Positions 36,462 through 44,795 of a DNA stretch of 64,000 bases are shown piece after piece. Position 1 is the stretch's first letter. Each line of letters begins with the position of its first letter. The translations under genes and the position numbers were made by a program. Origin of the DNA: an uncultured Acidobacteriota bacterium (GTDB lineage Bacteria > Acidobacteriota > Terriglobia > Terriglobales > Acidobacteriaceae); NCBI GenBank assembly GCA_903832055.1, contig CAILAC010000012.1, positions 148,991 to 212,990 on the forward strand, given 5' to 3'. The notes beneath the pieces were generated by a model. The model ran no database searches and was not told the DNA's origin. It worked only from the letters and a program-made list of their open reading frames with translations.

Positions 36462-38377
36462 TTGGATTCTCCTGATGCAATGTTGGTCGTTCTCGAATGG
36501 CTCACGCGTTGCTGCGCTAACCACAGGCTGAGGGATGAAATATCCCGGTCAGAAAGGTATTCATGCCCCGGCATATCTGTGCCGGCAATGCCAAACTTGA
36601 TGATCTGTGCGAATTGGTTGACCTGCTCTTCCGTTGAATCCGCAGGGTTGACATGCGCCAATGCTTCCACAGATAGGTTCGGTGGCAGCCTCATGAAACT
36701 CGCAGCCCACCGCAACCGCGTGGGACCGTCTGCCTCGTGGCAGGTAGCGCAGTAGGCATGAAAGAGTGGTTGGCCGTGGTCTGATTCCCCGATCGCGCTT
36801 AGGTGCCAGAAAACCTCATCCTTCCGATGCTGCGCAGCGTCCGTGGGCCGCAGACTCTGCAGGTAGGCTACGAGATCATCGCCACGCCGGTCTTGAAAGA
36901 GTGAAGAATACGAGGGCATAAATGATGCCGGGCTAACTTCCGCTGGATTCTCAAAATGCGCCTTCAGCCACAATGCCGAGCGCCGGCTGCCCACCTGCGA
37001 CAGGTCTGGCCCCTGACGCCGGTTCCCGATCAGCGGCGGCGTACCGCGGCGCACTTCCGCCACCGTCTGCACCGGCCCCCACATCAGCTCATCGCGCGTA
37101 CCGGGCCTTACATACTGTGAATGGCAGTGTATGCACCCCTCATGGACATACACCGTGCGGCCCCGCTCCACCGCTGAGTCAGAGGCCTGCACCGCGCGCC
37201 CACCATCAAGCAGCTTATCCACTCCAAATGCCAACAGCAGAATCGCGATGGTTACAGCAATCTCCAACCGTCTGCGGCGCAGGAACGCAAGACTCCCCGG
37301 CACCAAAATCAGCAAGCCGGCAGCCGCCACAAACAATGGCGGAACCGCACCCAGATTTTGCCCCATGCCAATACCAAGCGCCGAACCAGCCCAGCCCGCC
37401 ACCGCGTATATCCACCCCGCCAGCCGCCCCCGCTGCTCGATAGACCCACTCGCGAGCAGCGACGGATACGCCACCAGCGCTACCGAGTACAGCGAAACGC
37501 CAATCGGATAGAAAACCGAAGCGGCCACGAGACCCTCAGCGCGCAGCAGCAACAGACATGCAGCCGCCAGCGCACCATAGGCCAGTGGCAGCACCCACGT
37601 TGAGCCGCGCCTTCTCAGCAGCCAGGCGCTCCCCAGCGCTGCCGCAAAGTGCAGGCAACCGTTGCTCCACAGGTGAGCCGTTCCCTGCCACGTACCCGCC
37701 TTGAGCCCCGGCGAATTCTGAATAATGAAGAACGCCGCCGAATCAAGCCACACCAGCGCCGTAAAGCCGATGAGCACCAGCCAGAAGCTGGTCGAGCCTG
37801 CTTGCCCGGAAGTTTCTTCGCAAACAGCCGGCGAACCGGGCGCCTTCAGCGCGCAGCAAAATCCAACCAGGCAGAGAGCGCCAGCCGCCACGGCCTGCGC
37901 TCGCGCATCTGCTTCAAAGAATGTCGGAACGTTGCACATGAAGTAGCCGAGGCCTGTTCCAAGACCAACCTTGAGCAGCAGGCTGCCCTCACCCAGCCAC
38001 CGGCGTAGATGCGTCACCAGCGTTACCGTCAGCAAGCCAAGAGAACAGCCAATCAGCAGCGACACGGCAATGCTGGCAGCAAACGTCAGCGGCAGCAGTG
38101 AAAGAAAGACCGCAGCAGCACAGCCCAGGAGCGCAGCTCGTATCCGCACTTCAGGAGCAGAAAATCCACGCCAGCGAGGAGCAAGCAAGCTCACCATCAT
38201 GCCGCCCGCAGCCATCGCAGCCATTACCGGCTTGAGATGCGCCTCCGCCAGCCCCAGCGCGGCAAGCCTCTTGAGAAAGGCAAACTGCGCAAAGATCAGA
38301 AAATAGACATAGGTGATCGCAATCAGGCTCACGCCCCGCCAACCACTTCGTTCCGTCTTACTCTGCGGCAAGCGCAA
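36458..38377 (-). CDS. Fusion protein: MFS-like 12-TM domain plus CcoO-like and CcoP-like cytochrome c domains
   Basis: About 639 aa. Residues about 20-395 form roughly 12 TM helices with MFS character (FAQFAFLKRLAALGL, LLAPRWRGFSAPEV, LLIGCSLGLL, GRLAGWIYAVAGWAGSALGIGMGQ). The first heme c site is CIHCHSQYVRP near residue 425, embedded in sequence like the FixO/CcoO subunit of cbb3 oxidase (EGCxxCHSQ-RP, then GPDLSQVGSRRS and a PASFMPSY Met ligand). The second heme site is CATCHEADG, with a candidate Met in GTDMPGHEYLS. The heme domains would be periplasmic after the last TM (VTIAILLLAFGV). No ATG fits; TTG 38377 follows GGAGAGG by 5 nt, and GTG 38332 is the alternative. It overlaps its neighbours on both sides. 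Confidence 0.85.
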   Translation of the reverse strand: MRLPQSKTERSGWRGVSLIAITYVYFLIFAQFAFLKRLAALGLAEAHLKPVMAAMAAGGMMVSLLAPRWRGFSAPEVRIRAALLGCAAAVFLSLLPLTFAASIAVSLLIGCSLGLLTVTLVTHLRRWLGEGSLLLKVGLGTGLGYFMCNVPTFFEADARAQAVAAGALCLVGFCCALKAPGSPAVCEETSGQAGSTSFWLVLIGFTALVWLDSAAFFIIQNSPGLKAGTWQGTAHLWSNGCLHFAAALGSAWLLRRRGSTWVLPLAYGALAAACLLLLRAEGLVAASVFYPIGVSLYSVALVAYPSLLASGSIEQRGRLAGWIYAVAGWAGSALGIGMGQNLGAVPPLFVAAAGLLILVPGSLAFLRRRRLEIAVTIAILLLAFGVDKLLDGGRAVQASDSAVERGRTVYVHEGCIHCHSQYVRPGTRDELMWGPVQTVAEVRRGTPPLIGNRRQGPDLSQVGSRRSALWLKAHFENPAEVSPASFMPSYSSLFQDRRGDDLVAYLQSLRPTDAAQHRKDEVFWHLSAIGESDHGQPLFHAYCATCHEADGPTRLRWAASFMRLPPNLSVEALAHVNPADSTEEQVNQFAQIIKFGIAGTDMPGHEYLSDRDISSLSLWLAQQRVSHSRTTNIASGESK

Positions 38378-38768
38378 GCCATCCTCTCCACAGGGCAAAT
38401 GCCTGCACCAGCGCGATCGCTCCATCGGTTACTGCGACCGTCGCCCAGCCGGCTTCGAGAGTTCCCCTCAGAATGCTCACGCCAACAAACACCGCCACCA
38501 GGCCGCGCGTAATCGAGGTGAGCAGCCACACCACTTCAAGCCTCTCCACAAAAAACAGGCCCATCGCAAGAATGGCCCCGTAAAAGCAGGCGATTCCCAC
38601 CCCCAGTACAAATGCCCCGATGTAGGAAAGAAACGGCAACGCGTCCGCCGGAACATGCACGCCCATCAAGCGGAGAGTAAGCGCCGGAGCAAACAGCAGC
38701 AGCAGGCCTGTCGAAGTATCAGACAAGCCCGTCAGCACTTGATAACCAATCAGGATTCGACGCTTCAT
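38358..38768 (-). CDS. Small four-TM membrane protein of unknown function
   Basis: A 136-aa protein with four hydrophobic helices (about residues 8-33, 45-72, 78-100, 108-130), no heme-ligand His pattern and no known motif. The start ATG directly abuts the stop codon of the CcoN-like gene, and its end overlaps the start of the MFS-cytochrome gene. It is therefore translationally coupled on both sides and probably part of the same complex. It is larger than CcoQ/CcoS and not similar to them. Confidence 0.75.
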   Translation of the reverse strand: MKRRILIGYQVLTGLSDTSTGLLLLFAPALTLRLMGVHVPADALPFLSYIGAFVLGVGIACFYGAILAMGLFFVERLEVVWLLTSITRGLVAVFVGVSILRGTLEAGWATVAVTDGAIALVQAFALWRGWLALAAE

Positions 38769-40124
38769 TCAGATACCCTCCCCGGCAAGGCCTTGAGTTA
38801 CCGCCTGCGGCGAGCGCAGCAGCCGCGTTGCGTCCTTGAGCCAGTCAAACGACGCCAGCAGGATCACCACCCCCAGCAGCAGCCGGATCGTGTAGACCGC
38901 ATTCCGGGCCACTCCCGGCACCATCGAAAACGCCGCATCATTGCCCTCGCGCCACCCTGCGTACAACATCACCAGAACATACGCCAGCACACTCGTATTC
39001 CACGCATAAAACGAGAGCGTTTGATTGAAAATCCAACCGTCCTCGCCCAGCAGTTGCACCATCACAAAAATCAACAGGCTCGACACAAAGCCCGCCATCG
39101 CCAGCAGTGAATGTGCCACCAGGCCATCGGTAAATTTGAAGTGGTCAAGCACTCCCGGCAGAAACAGGCACCAGCCCGTTGGAACCAGAAAGCACCACCA
39201 GCAGAGAAAGGCGACCCGCCAGCGGCGCGTATTCTCGTGCCATGCAAACGTGCTGTAATACGCAGGCGTCAGCGGCAGCCACACCAGCAGACTGCCAAGG
39301 CTGATGTACTGCGTTGGCCGGTGGTGGCTGATGTCTCCCCGACCGAGCGCCAGGCACAGCAGCGTCTCCGCCACAAACACGCCCCATGCAAGAGCGCGCA
39401 TCCGCGTTTGTTCTGTCCTCGATCTGGTCAGACCATAGGGCAACAGCAGCAGCACGACAATAATTACCAGCACAGACTCAAGCTGGCTCGCGCCCGTCGG
39501 CCCACCCGTATCTGGATTGATCGGCGGATAGAGCGCCGGGTTGGACGCCATGTAAATCGCCGGGGGAATCAGCAACAGCAGCGCCAGGCCACCAACCTTC
39601 GTAATCCGCGCAGCCAGCCCATTGAACGCTTCCGACCTCCAGCCTTGCATCGTTGCAGTTGCCAGCAAAGCCCACAGGCACAGCAGCGCCAGCGGAAAGA
39701 GCACCCGCGCATACCCGGTCCAATCGAGAAACAGCTTGCCGCTCGCGTGCCCCGTCAGCCACGAAGTCGACCCCACCACAAGGGCCGCCGACCACACCCA
39801 GAGCGCCGGCCTGCACCACTTCGCTATCGGCTCGCGGTCCGCTCCGTACACCTTGAAAAGAAATGCCACGAGTGGCAGGCTGCACCATCCATAAAGCTGC
39901 AGATTCATGTGCACCGGCATCCAGCGTCCGTAGGTCCATTCGCCGAGCCATCCGTTCAGCGCGGGAAAAATCAGCATCAGCGCCAGCAGCACGCCCACGA
40001 CATTGGCAAACACCAGCCACGCCAGGCTGTGCCACGCCGCATACGCCACCACCCGGTGCGCCTCACGCGACCCGGCGCTCTGTAGAACGGTCGATGCGGG
40101 GATCTCAGCCAGTAGCTGACTCAT
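38769..40124 (-). CDS. cbb3-type oxidase subunit I (CcoN)-like protein, apparently lacking active-site ligands
   Basis: A 451-aa, roughly 12-TM heme-copper-oxidase-family protein. Low-spin heme b ligands are present: His72 in WMPVHMNLQLYGW (CcoN RPLHTN-like) and His338 in FTDGLVAHSLLAMAG. In CcoN the latter motif is H-x-H, whose first His binds the catalytic heme b3; here that position is Val336. The CuB histidine of the WYGHN helix has no counterpart (GASQLESV at about 211-218), while the His-His pair is kept (SHH at 267-268). O2 reduction is therefore unlikely and electron transfer through heme b more likely. Start is ATG 40124 after GGGAGG. It overlaps the ABC ATPase gene. Confidence 0.82.
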   Translation of the reverse strand: MSQLLAEIPASTVLQSAGSREAHRVVAYAAWHSLAWLVFANVVGVLLALMLIFPALNGWLGEWTYGRWMPVHMNLQLYGWCSLPLVAFLFKVYGADREPIAKWCRPALWVWSAALVVGSTSWLTGHASGKLFLDWTGYARVLFPLALLCLWALLATATMQGWRSEAFNGLAARITKVGGLALLLLIPPAIYMASNPALYPPINPDTGGPTGASQLESVLVIIVVLLLLPYGLTRSRTEQTRMRALAWGVFVAETLLCLALGRGDISHHRPTQYISLGSLLVWLPLTPAYYSTFAWHENTRRWRVAFLCWWCFLVPTGWCLFLPGVLDHFKFTDGLVAHSLLAMAGFVSSLLIFVMVQLLGEDGWIFNQTLSFYAWNTSVLAYVLVMLYAGWREGNDAAFSMVPGVARNAVYTIRLLLGVVILLASFDWLKDATRLLRSPQAVTQGLAGEGI

Positions 40125-40812
40125 GAATCCTCCCATCCCTCATTTCGACCAGGCGGTCGCATTGCTCCGCAATCGACCTGTCATGCGTCGCCATCACCAG
40201 CGTCAGCCCCTCGCTCGCCACCATCTTCAGCAGCAGTTCAAACACCACGCCGCTCGTGCTCGCATCCAGAGAACCCGTCGGCTCATCGGCAATCAGTATC
40301 TTCGGCCTGTTCATCAGCGCGCGGCAAATCGCGGTGCGCTGCCGCTCGCCGCCAGACAGCTTTTGAATGCGATGGTCGAGACGATGGCTCAGCCCGGTCA
40401 GCGAAGCCAACTCCAGCAGCCGCGCCCGCGCCGTCTTCTGGTCCGTTCCCGCAGCCACGGTCGGAATCAGGCAGTTCTCCTCCAGCGTCAGATCTGCAAT
40501 CAGGTTGTGCAGTTGAAAGACCACGCCAATCTCATGGCGCAGCAGCAGATGCCGCTTGCGCATGCCTTTTACTTCAATTGAATTGACCGTGACCTGTCCC
40601 CGGTCCGGTTCATCCAGGCCGCCCAGCAAATGCAGCAGGGTGCTTTTGCCGCAGCCAGAGGCACCACACAGCGCCACCGTCTGGCCCTTCACCGCCTCAA
40701 AGCTAACGCCCCGCAGCACCTGAATCGCCCCTTCGTCATAGCTCTTCCACACGTCCACCGCGCGCAGAACCACGACCCCGGCATCGCTTTTCTCATTCGA
40801 AACAGGTCTCAT
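40105..40812 (-). CDS. ABC transporter ATP-binding protein, LolD/MacB type
   Basis: A 235-aa ATPase. Walker A is CGASGCGKST, the Q-loop is VFQLHNLIADLTL, the signature is LSGGERQR, Walker B is ILIADEPTGSLD and the switch His is in MATHDR. The sequence is of the LolD/MacB/FtsE class, which pairs with FtsX-like permeases to move lipids, lipoproteins or peptides through mechanotransmission. The start ATG 40812 overlaps the permease stop (ATGA). The longer reading frame is antisense-like overlap and is not used. Confidence 0.93.
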   Translation of the reverse strand: MRPVSNEKSDAGVVVLRAVDVWKSYDEGAIQVLRGVSFEAVKGQTVALCGASGCGKSTLLHLLGGLDEPDRGQVTVNSIEVKGMRKRHLLLRHEIGVVFQLHNLIADLTLEENCLIPTVAAGTDQKTARARLLELASLTGLSHRLDHRIQKLSGGERQRTAICRALMNRPKILIADEPTGSLDASTSGVVFELLLKMVASEGLTLVMATHDRSIAEQCDRLVEMRDGRIHESATG

Positions 40813-41933
40813 TCGAAGCGAAGCGCCTCCACCGCGCGAATGCGCATCGCATACACCGCCGGATACAGCGCGCCCGCAACCCCCGTCAGGAGCGCCAGCA
40901 ACACCACTATCAGCACCACCGCCGGCTGCACGTCGGCATTGATGTATCCATGCAGCGCCGGCACCAGCTTCAGCCCAAAGAGCGCACACGTGCCAATCAA
41001 CAGCCCCACCCCAGCGCCCAGCACTGAAACCAGCGCCGACTCGCCAAAGATCATCCCGCCAATCTGCACGTCAGAAAACCCATTCACCCGCAAAATCGCA
41101 ATCTCGCGGATGCGCGTAAATACCGACATGATCATGGTGTTGGCCACGCCCAGCCCACCCAGCAGCAGGCCGCATCCACCCACCGCCCACGCCGTAGCTT
41201 TCAATATCCTGAACTGCGAATACGTCCTCGTAAACTCAGCATCTTCAAGCGCAATCAGATTCCCGTAGCGCGCCTTCACCTGACTCTTGAACGCCGCTGC
41301 ATCCTCCTTGTGGCGCAGCTTGATCGTCACCACTGAAGACGTCCCTTCCTTGTGAAAGAAGCTCTGCGCAGCGGTGAGCGGCATGAATACGCCCCCATCC
41401 TCAAAGCCGTTTGCCGTCTTCAAAATGCCAATCACATGAAAGCTTCCATGCCCGATCTGCACCGCGCTCCCCAGCGTCGCCGAGAGAAACTCCGCCGCGC
41501 GCTCCCCCAGCACCACGTCATCCGCATGCAGCGCAAAGTTTTCGCGGTCCCCGCTCACCCAGGTCGCCTTGCGAATGCGCGCATCCCCGGCAGTCACTCC
41601 AAAGCACGTAATGATTGGATGATCCGCGCTCGAAACAATCCCAAACAACACCGGGTCAGCATTGCGCACCATCGGCCATTCGGCAATGTCCTTCACCGCA
41701 GCGGCAGGCACATTGCTGAAGAAGAGATCCGAAACATTCCGCTCAAAGACGATGATCTCGCTGTCACTCGATAGAATCCCCGAGAACATCGCGATTGCAC
41801 CCTGCAAAATCGTCACCACCGTCAGCATCGCGGCAACGCTGAATGCAATGCCTGCAATGCTGATAAAAGATCGAATGCGGTGACGGAGAAGATTCGTGAG
41901 AATCAGTTTCAAAAAGATCACGGCTGTTCCCAC
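40809..41933 (-). CDS. ABC transporter permease, FtsX/MacB family
   Basis: A 374-aa permease with TM1 at about residues 20-44, a MacB_PCD-like periplasmic domain (about 45-235), and three C-terminal TM helices with the FtsX core (GLLLGGLGVANTMIMSVFTRIREIAILRVNGF). The start is a GTG, at 41933 or 41921, overlapping the end of the prenyl synthase gene. It works with the ATPase gene downstream. No MacA-like adaptor is present in the operon, so tripartite efflux is not shown. Lipid or lipoprotein handling at the inner membrane is a reasonable inference. Confidence 0.92.
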   Translation of the reverse strand: MGTAVIFLKLILTNLLRHRIRSFISIAGIAFSVAAMLTVVTILQGAIAMFSGILSSDSEIIVFERNVSDLFFSNVPAAAVKDIAEWPMVRNADPVLFGIVSSADHPIITCFGVTAGDARIRKATWVSGDRENFALHADDVVLGERAAEFLSATLGSAVQIGHGSFHVIGILKTANGFEDGGVFMPLTAAQSFFHKEGTSSVVTIKLRHKEDAAAFKSQVKARYGNLIALEDAEFTRTYSQFRILKATAWAVGGCGLLLGGLGVANTMIMSVFTRIREIAILRVNGFSDVQIGGMIFGESALVSVLGAGVGLLIGTCALFGLKLVPALHGYINADVQPAVVLIVVLLALLTGVAGALYPAVYAMRIRAVEALRFE

Positions 41934-42925
41934 ATCGTTGCCGCGCAGGCATTCTGCGTCACGCGCACAAGCTCCTCTTCCAGATCAGACCGCAGCTTTG
42001 CCAGAAAGCTGAGCGAGGGCCGCGTCGCCAGCACGCGCGCGAGCGACTTGTCGCCCAGCCGGATGAGATGCGTTAGCCGCTGCATCGCCCCCGGAATCCC
42101 GATTGCGAAGGCGATATTGGGCCGGTCGAGCAGCAGATCGCGCGCGCCCGTCTTCCCCGTCTCCGCGTCCCCTTGCAGCACATCCTTCAGATCGTCCACG
42201 ATCTGATAGCTCAGCCCCCAGCACATTGCCACACGTTCCAGCAGCTGAATCTCCCGCGCGTTCGCTCCACCCGCAATCGCCGGCAGCACCAGCGAGAGCC
42301 GTATCAGCGAAACCGTCTTGCCGCAGGCAATCCGCTCCGTCGTCTCCCGGTCGTGAGGCAGCGTCGCGTAGTGCAGATCCAGGCTCTGCCCGTTCAGCAA
42401 ACCCTCAACGCCCAATCGCTGCTCAAGATACTCAAGCGACCGCTGCTGCAGTTCCGCTGGGCACGCCGTCAGCGAACGCCAGCTGAGTGCGTAAGCCCGG
42501 TTGATCAACGCCAACGCTGTCAGAATAGCGCCCGCATCGCCGTACACCACATGCGCACAGGGAGCACCACGCCGCTGCGCCGCATCATCCATACACGGCA
42601 GATCGTCAAAAATCAGCGATGCGGTGTGAAAGTACTCAAGAGCAATCGCCAGTTGCTTTGCGCTGTCAGCATGCACTCCGTAGGCCCTGGCCACCTGAAA
42701 GACAATCCGCGGGCGCACCAGACTACCCGGCGTATCCAGCACATGCCTGAGCGACTCCTCAAAATGCGGGTCCATCCCCATCGGAAGAGGAAGACTGCTT
42801 CGGAACCCCTCTGCAAACGAATTGGAATTCCCCTTCACGTCCATCTCTATATCCACTTTTGCGTTTGGCGCATCGATACTGGATGCCTCATTCCTGGATG
42901 CCCTGCAACAGGGTGACTCGATCAA
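41918..42925 (-). CDS. Short-chain polyprenyl diphosphate synthase (IspA/CrtE-like)
   Basis: About 335 aa. The first aspartate-rich motif is FDDLPCMDD (DDx4D, as in bacterial farnesyl/geranylgeranyl synthases) near residue 110. The second is QIVDDLKD near 243. The GKT-S-I-L and RP/ARDLLLDRPN regions are present. The bulky residues before the first motif (Phe/His/Thr in YFHTASLIF) suggest a short or medium product. Start: TTG 42925 has GAGG 7 nt upstream, and ATG 42844 is an alternative giving a more usual N-terminus. It heads the operon with the ABC transporter, CcoN-like, cytochrome and YceI genes. Confidence 0.9.
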   Translation of the reverse strand: MIESPCCRASRNEASSIDAPNAKVDIEMDVKGNSNSFAEGFRSSLPLPMGMDPHFEESLRHVLDTPGSLVRPRIVFQVARAYGVHADSAKQLAIALEYFHTASLIFDDLPCMDDAAQRRGAPCAHVVYGDAGAILTALALINRAYALSWRSLTACPAELQQRSLEYLEQRLGVEGLLNGQSLDLHYATLPHDRETTERIACGKTVSLIRLSLVLPAIAGGANAREIQLLERVAMCWGLSYQIVDDLKDVLQGDAETGKTGARDLLLDRPNIAFAIGIPGAMQRLTHLIRLGDKSLARVLATRPSLSFLAKLRSDLEEELVRVTQNACAATMWEQP

Positions 42926-43153
42926 TTGCGAACCTCGCCCTCAGTCTGTCAGACTTCACCATCCCGCGCAGGGAACCCCAACACGCGGAATCTGCAACAC
43001 AAGAAAAATGAGTGTGCACAGGTGAGACGAACCTCAACATCCTTTCGGAAGCATGCAACCTGCGCCAAATCAGTCGCTTTTCTTTGATTCCTGATGAAAA
43101 GTGGCTCTGGGATTCATTCTCAGAGGGTTGATTTGAGCAGTTGCGATGCCGCC

Positions 43154-44116
43154 CTAGACTTCGATGCTTTCCCCAATCGCCAGCGTTCTAAACGTCGTCG
43201 GATCAACTCCCTGGGCTGCAAGTTCCTTCTTCAGCAGCTCAGGCGGCTCGTGCCAGGGCTCATCCGTCATCCGAAACGTGCCCCAATGGCAGGCAACCGA
43301 CATGTGAGAGTGCACATCGCGATGCACCATCACAGCTTCTTTCGGGTCAAGGTGCACCGGCCCCATCAGCCAGCGCGGCTCATAGGCTCCAATCGGAATA
43401 ATGGAGAGGTCAAATCCCCCCAGACGCTCTCCGATATCCTTGAATATCGGCGAATATCCCGAGTCTCCCACAAAGTACAGTGAGCGCTCTTCGCTCTTCA
43501 GCACCCAGCCACACCAGTGGGTGCTGTTGCGGTCCAGAAGCGACCGCGCCGACCCATGTTGCGCCGGAACACAGATGAGCCCCAGTTCCTCCGATATCGC
43601 GTCCGAATCCCACCACTTCAACTCCCGGAAATTCTTCAGCCCGCGCTTGCGAAACCACGCACCCAGCCCCTGCGGAACCCAGTAACAAACATCCCGGCCC
43701 AGGGCGCGAACAGTCGGCCAGTCAAGGTGGTCATAGTGAGAATGACTGATCAGCACATCGTGAATCGGCGGCAGGTTCTCAAACTCCAGTCCCGGCGGCG
43801 AAATCCTTCTAAACCGGCCATATGGAACAGGTTGGCAGTTGCCAAAAATCGGATCAGTCAATATGTTGCGGCCCATATGCTGAATCAGGAAGGTCGAGTG
43901 GCCTATCCACGTAAGACGAATCTGCTCACTCTCTGGAGATACCAGCACCTCCGGCTCAAGAGCAGGCACATTCACCCGTTCAGACCTGCGCAGTCGAACC
44001 GGAGGCCGGACTCCTTCCCGATGGGCCAGCCTCAATTTCCAGCGAACAACTCCCATCACCGAATGTGGTGCGTGTGGGTGCGAATTTCGAAATCGTCTGG
44101 AAAATATGCCCGCCAC
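43154..44116 (-). CDS. MBL-fold hydrolase, NAPE-PLD-like/UlaG-like
   Basis: A 320-aa protein with the typical family N-terminus FSRRFRNSHPHAPHSVMGVVRWKL, then TWIGHSTFLIQ, the metal motif SHSHYDHLD, VPAQHGSAR, YFVGDSGYSP and a C-terminal CHWGTFRMTDEPWHEPPELL. This is the N-acyl-phosphatidylethanolamine phospholipase D-like branch of zinc hydrolases. GTG 44116 is preferred because GGAGG lies 5 nt upstream; TTG 44170 would be longer. It is 228 bp upstream of the prenyl synthase on the same strand. A link with lipid metabolism in that operon is possible but unproven. Confidence 0.9.
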   Translation of the reverse strand: MAGIFSRRFRNSHPHAPHSVMGVVRWKLRLAHREGVRPPVRLRRSERVNVPALEPEVLVSPESEQIRLTWIGHSTFLIQHMGRNILTDPIFGNCQPVPYGRFRRISPPGLEFENLPPIHDVLISHSHYDHLDWPTVRALGRDVCYWVPQGLGAWFRKRGLKNFRELKWWDSDAISEELGLICVPAQHGSARSLLDRNSTHWCGWVLKSEERSLYFVGDSGYSPIFKDIGERLGGFDLSIIPIGAYEPRWLMGPVHLDPKEAVMVHRDVHSHMSVACHWGTFRMTDEPWHEPPELLKKELAAQGVDPTTFRTLAIGESIEV

Positions 44117-44428
44117 ATCAGCCTCCAACCGTGAAATCGCGCAACCCTGCAAAACTTCACGCCACAACAAGCCTTGCTCTTCCGCCTACCCGTGTTCCAA
44201 TCGCAATCGAACATCGCATTCTACTGCTAAGCCTAGTGAGGTTGGAACTTCGGGGTCAAGCCGGGATCATCCAATGCCACGAACCCACGACGGTTTAGTC
44301 CCACTCCGTTCGATGCAAATCGGCATCGGGAAATCAGCCGCTCCTTGAAATTCAGTTTTGATGGGGCAACCGTTCCAGGCCAGACCCCTTGCATGCCGCA
44401 TTTCAGTCCAATTGAAGACATATAGGAA
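44117..44428. other. Divergent intergenic region, MBL hydrolase / arsR
   Basis: About 310 bp in which no gene or strong hairpin was seen. It should contain the MBL gene promoter on its left side. Confidence 0.35.
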
Positions 44429-44448
44429 TATTCGAATGTATTAATATC
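44429..44448. promoter_or_regulatory. Candidate ArsR-family operator
   Basis: An AT-rich imperfect dyad, ATATT-N10-AATAT, sits 5 bp before the arsR start, matching the position and composition usual for ArsR/SmtB autoregulatory operators. Only six of ten half-site positions pair, so this is a suggestion. Confidence 0.4.
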
Positions 44449-44453
44449 AATTC

Positions 44454-44795
44454 ATGCAGGACGCCCTTCGCCGCTTCAAAGCCGATATCTTCCAGGCCCT
44501 CGCCCATCCCACACGGATTGCAATCCTCGAGCTCTTGCGCGATGGCGACCTCTCCGCCGGTGCTCTGATCGAAAAGCTCGGTATGGAGCAGGCCAACGTC
44601 TCCCAGCACCTGGCCGTCCTCCGCGCCAAACAGTTGGTCTCCAATCGCAAGGCCGGCAACCAGGTCTTCTATTCCGTGCGCGACCCCATCCTGATTGATG
44701 TTCTCGACCTCATGCGAACTTATTTCCACGCCCACCTCAAGGAGTCTCTGGGCATGCTCGATGAACTGGACAAGACCCCGGAGGCCGTTCGATGA
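44454..44795 (+). CDS. ArsR family winged-helix transcriptional regulator
   Basis: A 113-aa repressor-type protein. The wHTH is visible in KALAHPTRIAILELL-like QALAHPTRIAILELLRDGDLSAGALIEKLGMEQANVSQHLAVLRAKQLV, the standard ArsR core, followed by the wing (RKAGNQVFYSV). The classical ELCVCDL metal site in the recognition helix is absent, so it is probably not an arsenic sensor. It overlaps sulP by 4 bp (ATGA) and likely controls that operon. Confidence 0.93.
   Translation: MQDALRRFKADIFQALAHPTRIAILELLRDGDLSAGALIEKLGMEQANVSQHLAVLRAKQLVSNRKAGNQVFYSVRDPILIDVLDLMRTYFHAHLKESLGMLDELDKTPEAVR

Noticed and set aside
38769-40124. Functional cbb3 terminal oxidase
   Set aside because: The heme b3 ligand and one CuB His are missing, and no separate ccoO/ccoP or assembly genes are present.
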